64,000 bases of DNA from positions 22,843,344 through 22,907,343 of the forward strand of contig NC_088717.1 of NCBI RefSeq assembly GCF_963576615.1, written 5' to 3'. The notes beneath the pieces were generated by a model, which saw only the letters and a list, made by a program, of their open reading frames with translations, was not told the origin of the DNA and made no database searches. This DNA comes from Watersipora subatra. Lineage: Eukaryota; Bryozoa; Gymnolaemata; Cheilostomatida; Watersiporidae. Positions within the stretch are counted from its first letter, which is position 1. Each line of letters starts with the position of its first letter. Both the position numbers and the translations under genes were made by a program. Positions 37,409-47,624 of this stretch are shown here, in pieces.

Positions 37409-40297
37409 AAGGTGAATGGTTTCTGTTCTGTGACAACACAGGTTAATAGATGATTGGTTACTGTTCCGTGATAACTCGGGTTAACAGATGATGGCTTACT
37501 GCTCTGTGACAACTCATACTAAAAGATCATTGGTTACTGTTCTGTGAACAACCCACGTTGATAGACTATTAGTTACTTTTATATGAAAACTCGTGTTAAT
37601 AGATGATTAGTTACTAATATGTGACAACTCTGGTTAATAGATGATTGGTTACTGTTCTGTGATTATTCAGGTTAATAGATCATAGGTTACTGTTCTGTGA
37701 CAACTCTGGTTAATAGACGATTGCTTACTGTTCTGTGTCAACTCTGGTTAATAGATGATTGGTGTCTGTTCTGGGACAACTCTGGTTAATAGATGACTGG
37801 TTACTGTTCTGTGACAACTCAGGTTAATAGATGATTGGTTACTGTTCTGTGACAACTCTGATTAATAGATGGCTAGTTACTGCTCTGTGACAACTCAGGT
37901 TAATATATGTTTGGTTACTGTTCTGTGACAGATCAGGTTAATAAAATATTAGTTATGGTTCGGTGACAACTCAGGTTACTAGATGATTGGTTACTGTTCT
38001 GTGACAACTCTAGTTAATAGATGATTGGTTACTGCTCTGTGACAACTCAGGTCAATAGATGATTAGTTACTGTTATGTGACAACTCAGGTTAATAGATGA
38101 TTGGTTACTGTTCTGTGATTATTCAGGTTAATAGATCATAGGTTACCGTTCTGTGACAACTCTGGTTAATAGATGATTAGTTACTGTTCTGTGGCAACTC
38201 TGGTTAATAGATGACTAGTTACTGCTCTGTGACAACTCAGGTTAATATATGTTTGGTTACTGTTCTGTGAAAACTCAGGTTAATAAAATATTAGTTACTG
38301 TTCTGTGACAACTCAGGTTAATAGATGATTGGTTACTGTTCTGTGACAACTCTGATTAATAGATGGCTAGTTACTGCTCTGTGACAACTCAGATTAATAT
38401 ATGTTTGGTTACTGTTCTGTGACAGATCAGGTTAATAAAATATTAGTTACTGTTCGGTGACAACTCAGGTTACTAGATGATTGGTTACTGTTCTGTGACA
38501 ACTCTAGTTAATAGATGATTGGTTACTGCTCTGTGACAACTCAGGTCAATAGATGATTAGTTACTGTTATGTGACAACTCAGGTTAATAGATGATTGGTT
38601 ACTGTTCTGTGATTATTCAGGTTAATAGATCATAGGTTACCGTTCTGTGACAACTCTGGTTAATAGATGATTAGTTACTGTTCTGTGGCAACTCTGGTTA
38701 ATAGATGACTAGTTACTGCTCTGTGACAACTCAGGTTAATATATGTTTGGTTACTGTTCTGTGAAAACTCAGGTTAATAAAATATTAGTTACTGTTCTGT
38801 GACAACTCAGGTCAATAGATGATTGATTACTGTTCTGTGTGAACTCTTGTTAATGGATGATTGGTTACTGTTCTGTGTCAACTCTGGTTAATAGATGATT
38901 GGTGTCTGTTCTGGGACAACTCTGGTTAATAGATGACTGGTTACTGTTCTGTGACAACTCAGGTTAATAGATGATTGGTTACTGTTCTGTGACAACTCTG
39001 ATTAATAGATGGCTAGTTACTGCTCTGTGACAACTCAGGTTAATATATGTTTGGTTACTGTTCTGTGACAGATCAGGTTAATAAAATATTAGTTACGGTT
39101 CGGTGACAACTCAGGTTACTAGATGATTGGTTACTGTTCTGTGACAACTCTAGTTAATAGATGATTGGTTACTGCTCTGTGACAACTCAGGTCAATAGAT
39201 GATTAGTTACTGTTATGTGACAACTCAGGTTAATAGATGATTGGTTACTGTTCTGTGATTATTCAGGTTAATAGATCATAGGTTACCGTTCTGTGACAAC
39301 TCTGGTTAATAGATGATTAGTTACTGTTCTGTGGCAACTCTGGTTAATAGATGACTAGTTACTGCTCTGTGACAACTCAGGTTAATATATGTTTGGTTAC
39401 TGTTCTGTGAAAACTCAGGTTAATAAAATATTAGTTACTGTTCTGTGACAACTCAGGTTAATAGATGATTGGTTACTGTTCTGTGACAACTCTGATTAAT
39501 AGATGGCTAGTTACTGCTCTGTGACAACTCAGATTAATATATGTTTGGTTACTGTTCTGTGACAGATCAGGTTAATAAAATATTAGTTACTGTTCGGTGA
39601 CAACTCAGGTTACTAGATGATTGGTTACTGTTCTGTGACAACTCTAGTTAATAGATGATTGGTTACTGCTCTGTGACAACTCAGGTCAATAGATGATTAG
39701 TTACTGTTATGTGACAACTCAGGTTAATAGATGATTGGTTACTGTTCTGTGATTATTCAGGTTAATAGATCATAGGTTACCGTTCTGTGACAACTCTGGT
39801 TAATAGATGATTAGTTACTGTTCTGTGGCAACTCTGGTTAATAGATGACTAGTTACTGCTCTGTGACAACTCAGGTTAATATATGTTTGGTTACTGTTCT
39901 GTGAAAACTCAGGTTAATAAAATATTAGTTACTGTTCTGTGACAACTCAGGTCAATAGATGATTGATTACTGTTCTGTGTGAACTCTTGTTAATGGATGA
40001 TTGGTTACTGTTCTGTGACAAATCAGGTTAATAGATCATTGGTTACTGTTCTGTGACAACTCAGGTTAATAGATGATTGATTACTGTTCTGTGTGAACTC
40101 TTGTTAATGGATGATTGGTTACTGTTCTGTGACAACTCTGGTTAATAGATGACTAGTTACTGCTCTGTGACAACTCAGGTTAATATATGTTTGGTTACTG
40201 TTCTGTGACAACTCAGGTTAATAAATTATTAGTTACTGTTCAGTGACAACTCAGGTTAATATACGACTGGTTACTGTTCTGTGACAACTCAGGTTAA
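37409..40297. repeat. 38-bp minisatellite with higher-order repeats (main block)
   Basis: The unit of 38 bases starts GGTTAATAGATGATTGGTTA and ends CTGTTCTGTGACAACTC(A/T). About 76 copies occur here. The marker GTTACTAGATGATTGG occurs at 37975, 38469, 39115 and 39609, giving 494 bp (13 units) and 1,140 bp (30 units). The marker GGTGTCTGTTCTGGGACAAC occurs near 37762 and 38902, again 1,140 bp apart. This shows two large, nearly identical 30-unit blocks, each with a 13-unit inner duplication. The array goes on after the inserted elements at 42186, 43493 and 44233. Confidence 0.95.
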
Positions 40298-40456
40298 TAC
40301 CGTACAGGATGAAAATATTCGTTGGTTATAAAAATTCGCGATTTCGCGAACAGGCAACTCCGCGAATTATAAAATTCCGTCAATAATTAGTTCTATTTTT
40401 AATCGAAAGGGAGAATAACTACTGCATCAAATTAAAAACAAGCCGCTAGGCTGGTT

Positions 40457-40760
40457 TTCAATATAAATACTAAACGTAGTTGAGTTTCAAAACATTTTTA
40501 AAATAATTGCCTAGGCTTTGAGCTAACACCATTGCCAATCCATTACACTTCTTTAAAAAATTATTCAAGGTTATCACAATATATGCAGAATGGCGTCATT
40601 GCAAAAATAGCCACTAGGCAGAAGTACTAAACGTAGGCGAGTTCCAAAATTTATTTAAAATCATCACCGGGCTTCGAGCTTTATTGCCATTGCATCAAAC
40701 TTTACAAAATTATTCAAGGTTTTCACAAGTTATTCGGCGTGGCTTCGTCATCACAAAAAA
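40457..40760 (+). repeat. Direct duplication of the promoter/start region in the HIRAN element
   Basis: TACTAAACGTAGTTGAGTTT...TTATTCAAGGTTATCACA...ATGGCGTCATTGCAAAA (40468-40600) is followed by TACTAAACGTAGGCGAGTTC...TTATTCAAGGTTTTCACA...GTGGCTTCGTCATCACAAAA. The first copy's ATG opens only MASLQK before a stop; the second leads into the real exon. The same pair exists in the second element, where a P-like element sits between the two. Confidence 0.75.
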
Positions 40761-41042
40761 TCTCTCCTAGTCTTTTTACAATGAAATCAACTCCATCAAT
40801 CTCTAATACCGAAGTTGAGGACGATCATGATTCTGATCTAGACATTATGGTATGTATTTGCTTTGCAGATACGTTTTTCCATAATTAACTGCATTAGTTA
40901 ATTATTTTGTTTAAAAACTGCTCGCTTTCATTAAATACTTCAGCTATTGTTTTTGTACTTCCTTAACACTTATTAATATTTTTCTTTTTTGTGTTTACTG
41001 CAGATTGACAATGAAACAACCTACTCCGATTACGAAAACTAA
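40739..41042 (+). CDS. Small acidic protein of the HIRAN element, copy 1 (two exons)
   Basis: Exon 1 is 40739-40849 (111 bp) and exon 2 is 41004-41042 (39 bp), with donor GTATGTAT and acceptor TTTACTGCAG. It reads ASSSQKISPSLFTMKSTPSI, then SNTEVEDDHDSDLDIM, then IDNETTYSDYEN and a stop. The other element holds the same two exons with identical lengths and splice sites and an ATG start; here that codon is GTG. The frame is open in both copies. There is a Ser/Thr-rich N half and a C half rich in Asp/Glu. I do not recognise the family. Confidence 0.5.
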
Positions 41043-41452
41043 AGACAAGTAGTAATATTCACCGTGGCAGAAATATTGGCAGATAAGCAACCAGTCAACC
41101 TAGACCCCTTCATCGACAACAACTCCTTAATATCGCTGCAGCAAACATGATTAAATTATATATTTTATTTCATGTATAGATATATTATAATTTATAACAA
41201 ACTTGAGTGTACAAATAAAATGTTTCAAATACAAATACAATTTTACAAACGACGAATGGAGTAAATATAAACGGTTTAGTCCATATGGCGGTTGTCTAGA
41301 GCAATAAAATTAAACTGATACTCTTGATAAGTGAATACTAGCGTCTAATGGTGCTCTCTGACTTGTTATTTTGGTAATATCAGCTCTATATCGCGGTCAC
41401 TGTCTTGGGCAGATGTTAAAGGCAATTCTCTCACTACTACGTGGCTGGTAAG

Positions 41453-41949
41453 TCAGTTATCAGAAATCTCCTCGTGGCTTACTATTGCAACGTTCTGCTG
41501 GTTGGCCAAAAGCTTGTGATCGTAAAGGCGTTCTTGTTCCTTTTTTAAAACAGATATATTCTCCTCGTTAGCAGCTGCAGTCACTTCAATTTCAAGACAT
41601 CCCTGAATGATTGGTGATCTTCTAGGAATAACATCCACCACCCTTGCAGTCATTGTACCTTCGGATATGATGAAAAAGCTGCTTACTATACTTATGGGGT
41701 AGATGACCAACCGTTGCGCAGTCTGCGTTTATTAGCTTTACTGCCAATGGTTCGTGTAGATTATTGGGCTCTTTCTCACACTAAAACACATAACAAGGCG
41801 GTAGGGATGGAAAAAATAAATATTGCGTTTTACTGAAGTAAAACTCAATTATTAATTTAGTAAATGGTTTAAAAAAAACTCTTACTTACCACAAGTTGTT
41901 GGCTTATCAAAGGCCTCCAAAACGATGAATATTCGTGAAAACCACTGGA
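41453..41949 (-). pseudogene. HIRAN-like protein, copy 1 (frameshifted)
   Basis: Two exons on the minus strand: 41949-41890 (SSGFHEYSSFWRPLISQQLV, donor GTAAGTAA) and 41780-41453 (acceptor TGTTTTAG, CEKEPNNLHEPLAVKL, INADCATVGHLPHKYSKQ...). The frame then shifts by one near 41660 to FFIISEGTMTARVVDVIPRR and SPIIQGCLEIEVTAAANEEN. The order FHxYxxIWxP...CExEPxNxHDxxAV...VGHxPxxxS...GxxxxxV......QGGLEI is that of HIRAN-domain proteins that occur in many copies in invertebrate genomes. HIRAN domains bind 3' ends of single-stranded DNA in HLTF. The start codon was not found, and an in-frame stop lies just upstream. Broken by the frameshift. Confidence 0.6.
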
Positions 41950-42185
41950 CGCAGCAAAAATTGTTTACCGTAGCTTAGCAAGATCGCCTCGCAGTTATAA
42001 GCTAAATATAAACCGGAACACGCGGTGTGCACATGCGTAGGAATAACTCTATTACTAGCCGCAATAGAGTTAACTTTTCGTAGAAAGTGGCAGTTTTTAG
42101 CCGCGAATAAATTCATCCGCGAATATGCATGAAAAGACAATTTTCGTGAAATATAACTCCGCGAATGAATTCATCCTGTACGGTA

Positions 42186-42676
42186 TATGATTGGTTACTG
42201 TTCTGTTACAACTCAGGTTAATAGATGATTGGTTACTGTTCTGTGACAACTCTGTTTGATAGATGATTGGTTACTGTTCTGTGCCAACTCTGGTTAATAG
42301 ATAAATGGTTACTCTCTGGTGACAAATCTGGTAGTAGATGATTGGTTACCGTTTTAGGACAACTCTAGTTAATAGATGATTGGTTACTGTTCTGTGACAA
42401 TTCTGGTAATAGATGATTGGTCATTGTTCTGTGACAACCCTGGTTAATAGATGATTGCTTACTATTCTGTAACCACTCTGGTTAATAGATCATTGGTTAC
42501 TGTTCTATGACAACTCTGGTACTAGATGATTGGTTCTGTTTCTGTGACCACTCTGGTTAATAGATGATTGCTTACTATTCTGTAACCACTCTGATTAATA
42601 GATCATTGGTTACTGTTCTATGACAACTCTGGTACTAGATGATTGGTTACTGTTCTGTGACCACTCTGGTTAATAG
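42186..42676. repeat. 38-bp minisatellite, second block
   Basis: About 13 further units between the HIRAN element and the hAT remnant, more diverged than the main block (for example CTGTAACCACTCTGGTTAAT). They belong to the same array, cut by the insertions. Confidence 0.9.
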
Positions 42677-42684
42677 GTGATTAG

Positions 42685-43484
42685 TAGGGCAAACTTTTGT
42701 CAATAAAGTCAATTTTTTTACATGTTTGGATCACTTTAAAACACAAAAATCCCACATATGAGCGCCCTAGATACATTAATAGCCAAGTTATAAGGTCAAT
42801 AAGTTGTCAATTTTTATCTTTTAGGTCAAGATTTATTTTTTAGGTCAATCTTTATATCTCTGAGTCAATTTTCACTCTATGCATACTGGGAATTCAGAAT
42901 TTGCCCTTACTAAAGTATTTTGGTATTTCCCTTTCCTAATGGAAATTTGGTGTGATTTTTCCTTTTGCTTTATTTGTTAAGTATAGTATGAGTCAGCATG
43001 GCATGTTAAAATCTGCGCAAGCCACTTGTTGAAATTTATAGCATGCGCTGCCCAATTATATGACTAGCCAGTTTCACACTAGCAAAGATGCCAAAAGCTA
43101 AGCAATCAGGAAAGTTCTTCAGATTATAGGAGAGTTTTCTACCGAGTTCACCAAGACACCAGGCAATGAGCTGTATTGTAAACTTTGCAGTTGTGTAGTA
43201 GTCTTCTAAACGACTTTTTGTGGAAAGCCATCAGAAAACTGCCAAGCACAAGAAACAAGTGGAACAGCCAAACCAGTCAATGCAAAAGTTCTTACGAGCA
43301 GCATGCAATGCATCCAATATGTAGCTACATGTATTAATGTTATGTTTTCAAACTACACTTGGACAGCTCGATTTGTTAATTAATTAGAAAACTATGCATT
43401 TGAAATTTAAAGTCAAAAAAGTCAATTTCCCAAAACAATAAGTTAAATTTTTCTGATTTTGAGGTCAATAAAAAGTTTGCCCTA
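42685..43484 (+). mobile_element. hAT-type element with BED zinc-finger remnant and exact 8-bp target duplication
   Basis: 800 bp. Ends TAGGGCAAACTTTTGTCAAT and the inverted ATTGAC...AAAGTTTGCCCTA; the flanking GTGATTAG is repeated exactly at 42677-42684 and 43485-43492. Eight-base duplications and TAGGG ends fit hAT. Inside, near 43088-43325, the broken frames read MPKAKQSGKF, then ELYCKLCSCVV, then ESHQKTAKHKKQVEQ. The CxxC and HxxxxxH spacing is that of the BED finger at the start of hAT transposases. The catalytic part is missing, so this is an internally deleted, non-autonomous copy. Confidence 0.85.
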
Positions 43485-43492
43485 GTGATTAG

Positions 43493-43535
43493 TTATTGTT
43501 CTTTGACAACTCTTGTTAATAGATGATTGGTTACC
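43493..43535. repeat. 38-bp minisatellite, one unit between two insertions
   Basis: A single unit (TTATTGTTCTTTGACAACTC...) separates the hAT element from the next inserted element. Confidence 0.8.
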
Positions 43536-43538
43536 ATT

Positions 43539-44229
43539 CACTATGTTTCCATGATGCGCAGTGCTTCAGAGTTGCGCTATCTCCGAATCATGGAAACGGC
43601 GTCTTCGCACTGAAATCACTGCGCACTGATCAGTGCGAAGCCAGTGCAAATTCGCAGCAAGGAAACAGCGACTGCCCAGTGGCTGCGCATAGCTCTCACG
43701 CCGTGGATACGGATTCTTCGAGGGCCATAAACTAGTACAAAGGTTGTCCTGCTAATCTTGTTTTTTTACTATTCTTCCTATCTTCTTTTACCTAAATTTA
43801 ATTATGGTCTGCATTCACGAGGATGATGAGGTGATTACTTTCCTGGACTTTGTTATCGATGCCAACGCTTTTCGAAAAATAGGTGGCAAGTCCTAAATTA
43901 ACGTTTAAATAATGTATTACTTGAAAATACTTATTAAAAATATATTACAATGTGAAAAGTGTGTTGAGGTTTGTAAAACCTTGTGAATGTGTATTGTAAA
44001 TAAAAGTATAATGGCCTATAATGACGACATAATCATAAAAAGACCGTTTATGACGTTCGGTATCCGTGATCGATTCTATTTATCCATCAGGCGATTCGAT
44101 TTATACAATTTCTCTTGTCTGGCTAATTTGCCGTATTTGCTGAAAACCACTGCGCAGCATGAAAACGTACAATCCCCTCGACTTCGGAGGGGGCTGCTTC
44201 GCAGTACTGCGCACCATGGAAACATAGTG
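43539..44229. mobile_element. CACTA-ended DNA element (691 bp, 3-bp target duplication)
   Basis: Left end CACTATGTTTCCATGATGCG, right end the inverted GCACCATGGAAACATAGTG, flanked by ATT at 43536-43538 and 44230-44232. Removing it restores a minisatellite unit (GGTTACCATTCTGTGACC). CACTA ends plus a 3-bp duplication fit the En/Spm (CACTA) class, though some PIF/Harbinger elements also make 3-bp duplications. Subterminal GCGCAGTG and CAGTGCGAAG words repeat in both directions. A short plus frame at 43804-43896 (MVCIHEDDEVITFLDFVIDA...) is of unknown meaning. No transposase seen. Confidence 0.75.
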
Positions 44230-44232
44230 ATT

Positions 44233-45011
44233 CTGTGACCTCTCCGGTTAATTGATGATTGGTTACTGTTCTGTGACAACTCTGGTTAATAGATGATTGA
44301 CTACTGTTCTGTGACAATTTTGGTTAATAGATGATTGACTACTGTTCTGTGACAGTTCTGGTTAATAGATGATTGGTTACTGTTCTGTGACAATTCTGGT
44401 ACTAGATGGTTGCTTACTATTCTGTAACCACTCTGGTTAATAGATGATTAGTTATTTTTCTTTGACAACTCTGGTTAATAGATGATTGGTTACTGTTCTG
44501 TGACAACTCAGGTCAATATATGATTGGTTGCTATTCTGTAACAACTCTGGTTAATAGATGATTGGTTACTGTTCTTTGACAACGCTGGTTAATAGATCAT
44601 TGGTTACTGTTCTGTGACGACTCTGGTTAATAGATGATTGGTTACTGTTCTGTGACAACTCTAGTTAATAGATGATTGGTTACTGTTCTGTGACGACTCT
44701 GGTTAATAGATCATTGGTTACTGTTCTGTGACGACTCTGGTTAATAGATGATTGGTTACTGTTCTGTGACAACTCTGGTTAATAGATGATTGGTTACTGT
44801 TCTGTGACAACTCTAGTTAATAGATGATTGGTTACTGTTCTGTGACAACTCTGGTTATTGGATGATTGGTTACTGTTCTGTGACAACTCTGGTTAATAGA
44901 TGATTGGTTACTGTTCTGTGACAACTCTAGTTAATAGATGATTGGTTACTTTTCTGTGACAACTCTGGTTATTAGATGATTGGTTACTGTTCTGTGACGA
45001 CCCTAGTTAAT
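44233..45011. repeat. 38-bp minisatellite, last block
   Basis: About 20 units, many nearly identical to GGTTAATAGATGATTGGTTA + CTGTTCTGTGACAACTCT, with a CGACTCT variant recurring. The array ends near CCCTAGTTAATGTCAGC. Confidence 0.92.
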
Positions 45012-45282
45012 GTCAGCAACAGAATATTTAGAAGCATCTTATGATTATTTACTGACTGATTACTTATTGATGATTGCTGCCCTGCAGCAGCCAATCAGCA
45101 GGTGAACAAATTTAAAGATTGCAGACATTATTGGACATATAGCAAGTGTGACAGTTTATAAGTCTTCAAGTTTATTCTGAACTACCTGAGTCCATCTCTT
45201 TAGAATATTCTGGAAGGAAACCTTTTTAGGGTAGCTAAACTCTAACAATGGGTTATGCTGAAGGAATATGATCATGTTTCAG

Positions 45283-45411
45283 GCTGGGTCTACTCATGGG
45301 GCAAGTTCCAGAGATACATTTGGAGAGCAACAGTCCACTGCCAGTTTGTCTGAGGATGCTGCACAGTTATTGACTGTTGATTCTACAAGTGAATCTACCA
45401 ACCCTTTTCAG
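45283..45411 (+). CDS. LRR-like gene, second exon found
   Basis: 129 bp, phase 0-0, acceptor CATGTTTCAG, donor GTACAGAG. It reads AGSTHGASSRDTFGEQQST, then ASLSEDAAQLLTVDSTSEST and NPFQ. Low-complexity, Ser/Thr-rich and likely disordered, ending in an Asn-Pro-Phe motif of the type bound by EH domains. It follows the Ser/Pro exon in phase and precedes the acidic exon at 52135. Confidence 0.55.
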
Positions 45412-45635
45412 GTACAGAGGAAAAAAGTGCTACTGTGTTACTATCAGAATCCCCATTATTGCCTTTTTAGGTTTTCTAGTTTTACCAGTAAAAGATCCTG
45501 CTCTCTGTTTGTTCTCAAGGAGTGTACTTACAACTATAAATAGTAACAGATAATTTTTTGTTTTATGAGCACAAAACCTCTATTTGAATTCCGTACAACT
45601 TGACTAGCAATGGTTTTTTTACAAAACCTTTATTT

Positions 45636-46000
45636 TTAACCCTTTGAACCCTAACGGCCGAAGTTCCGGCATACCCATGGCACTGTTTACAAAAAAAAGT
45701 TTCTAAGTAACAGCGTAAACCAGTCAAATAAATTTTTGCACAGGATGTTAGAACCAACATTTCACTTCCATTTGCAAGTTTTTAAAAATTTTTGTCTACA
45801 TCTTCGTTATAATAACAAATCTTTGTTAGGACGATATCGCGAAAAAATTTATTACGACCGGAAACAACCGCTACGCTACATGTACATACTTGTATTAAAA
45901 TATAAAAACTGTCCCTTAAAGTTCCTCATCCATAAAAGCATAGCATACATTAATAAGTTTTAAAGAGAAGACTTCCGATATTAGCTAATTTTTATGATTA
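45636..46000 (+). mobile_element. Possible piggyBac-type end
   Basis: TTTTTAACCCTTTGAACCCTAACGG near 45636 has TTAA directly followed by CCCTTTGA, the hallmark of piggyBac insertion and end. From memory, CCCTTTGA..CTAACGGCCGAAGTTCCGGC is a common MITE start in invertebrates. I could not find the opposite end, so the extent is a guess. Confidence 0.25.
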
Positions 46001-46729
46001 ACTTTTTAAAATTCATAATTATGTGAGGTGAGAACTTCTAGCTAGCAAACACTACGTGTTGCACATGCAAGCTGGATATTCTCTGATTTAAGCAGGTTTT
46101 ATTTTTAATTTAATTAGGTTTAAACAGATGACTTACAATAATAGCTAATTTATATGGACACTTTTTTAACTTTCCGGTTTGTGAGAGGGAAGAAATACTT
46201 TCTTCTTACAAATTTCCTTCTTTATCCGCAAGATATACGTACATGCCGATGGGTGTAATTCAATGACCGCAGATAGAATGTTAATGTAGGATGTATAAAT
46301 TGTAATAATACTTCGTATTATAAATATTTACCATATTGGGTAACCATAACAACATAGTATGTCGACTAGATAGGAGAAAACATATACGAATTAGGGCCAA
46401 CAGAAGTGCTGTTGTCTTGCGTTCAAACATCGGCTATTTTTACATCGTAATTCATAATTCATTTTTGGTATCAAAATTAACTGGCTGGGGTTCAAATAAA
46501 TAATATAGCTACAAGCTAAGAGCCCAACTGCTACAAAGTTCATTAAAAGCTTGTAAAAGTACCGCAGATAGTCAAGTGAACTCAACAGAATCTACCAACA
46601 ACCTAACAAGTATATTCCCTTAAAATCAGATAAATAAAGTGGTAAGTAACCTGTATTTTCTTATTTAGCAAAGGTAGGCTACATTTACTTCAGAAAAGAA
46701 AATACTAATAGCAATTTCTTCACACAAGT

Positions 46730-47060
46730 TCTCTAGCTACCTCCGTAAACATGTACTCCAACTCCAGCCTTGCTCCTTGTTCGATATCTTATTTTCCCAG
46801 TTCTCATCATCCGTCTTCCTTATGCTATTTCTTATGGGTATCTGAACACCAACTACAGTAGTTCTGACGGCTGCTGCGGTAGTCTTTACTATAATGGGAA
46901 CCATGTCTGTTCCATCATTTGTAAGAAGCCACGGCTGGAGGTTGGAATAAAATATTAATTTCCACAGGATTTGAACTGGTAACATTCAGCTTACTAGCCG
47001 GACACACTAACTCCTGCACCAATCAAAATGGTCTCTAGTATTCCAGAATAACTGTGCAGA
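46730..47060 (-). mobile_element. tRNA-derived SINE
   Basis: On the minus strand the text GGTGCAGGAGTTAGTGTGTC (near 47020, box A-like), followed by CCAGTTCAAATCCTGTGG about 30 bases later (box B-like), has the layout of an RNA polymerase III promoter of a tRNA-headed SINE. The body continues with ACCTCCAGCCGTGGCTTCTT. The plus strand would show it as ATTTGAACTGGTAACATTCA. It is not a functional tRNA because the acceptor stem does not pair. Confidence 0.5.
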
Positions 47061-47624
47061 TACTTATTCCTTGTACTTTATCACCACACCTGATAATCTT
47101 TCACAGAACACTAAACTGCTTGGGTACTAGTGAATATTGAAATAAAGCTGACTATTACTCGATGTGTTACTAGCAATGCATTGTGGGATTTATAGTACTA
47201 GGGGCACAGTATGTACAGCGGGCAAGTTCTAATGCTCATTTGGTATGGTCTTGTGAGTAAATTATAATTACCCTGCAGGCCAAACTCAGTTTGATGACCT
47301 GCGTTTGATACATTGGGCTCCGAGTGATCATTTTCATTGCTTTTGTCTATAAAACTGATTGTCTGTGTGTTTCTAGCAATACTTTTTTCATACATGTAAA
47401 ATATTTCCTGCACAATGTAGTATCATGATTACATGCGTAAATATTGAGATATTTTAAAATTCTGTCAATTAACCTTCAAGTGACCCTAATATTCATTTCC
47501 AGAACAAACCTCACGACAACAGCATTTATTATATTAGACTTGCAGTAATTAAGTTGCCTGCGTGTCACTGTCCATGAATCTGGGCTATATTATTTTGCCT
47601 TTGAAGAAGTTTGAAAGTCAGCAC
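47061..47624. other. Intron stretch without recognisable features
   Basis: No repeat or frame that I can support between the SINE and the 27-bp minisatellite. Confidence 0.35.

Larger units (their letters stand above)
40300..42183 (+). mobile_element. HIRAN-encoding DNA element, copy 1 (1,884 bp, TA target duplication)
   Basis: Ends: CCGTACAGGATGAAAATATT on the left and GAATTCATCCTGTACGG on the right, flanked by TA (40298-40299 and 42184-42185). Taking it out restores GGTTAATATATGATTGG, a normal unit of the 38-bp minisatellite. Subterminal regions are full of TTCGCG and CCGCGAAT words. It carries a two-exon small acidic protein gene on the plus strand and a HIRAN-like gene on the minus strand, facing each other. 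A second copy, inverted and with a nested insertion, lies at 57187-61699. No transposase seen, so it is probably non-autonomous. The superfamily is uncertain. Confidence 0.85.

Noticed and set aside
37409..45011. Regular 38-bp repeats as a CRISPR array
   Set aside because: The repeats are contiguous with no unique spacers, have block-level duplications, and lie in a eukaryotic intron.
46960..47040. tRNA gene on the minus strand
   Set aside because: Box A and box B-like words are present, but stems do not pair into a cloverleaf. It is better explained as a SINE head.
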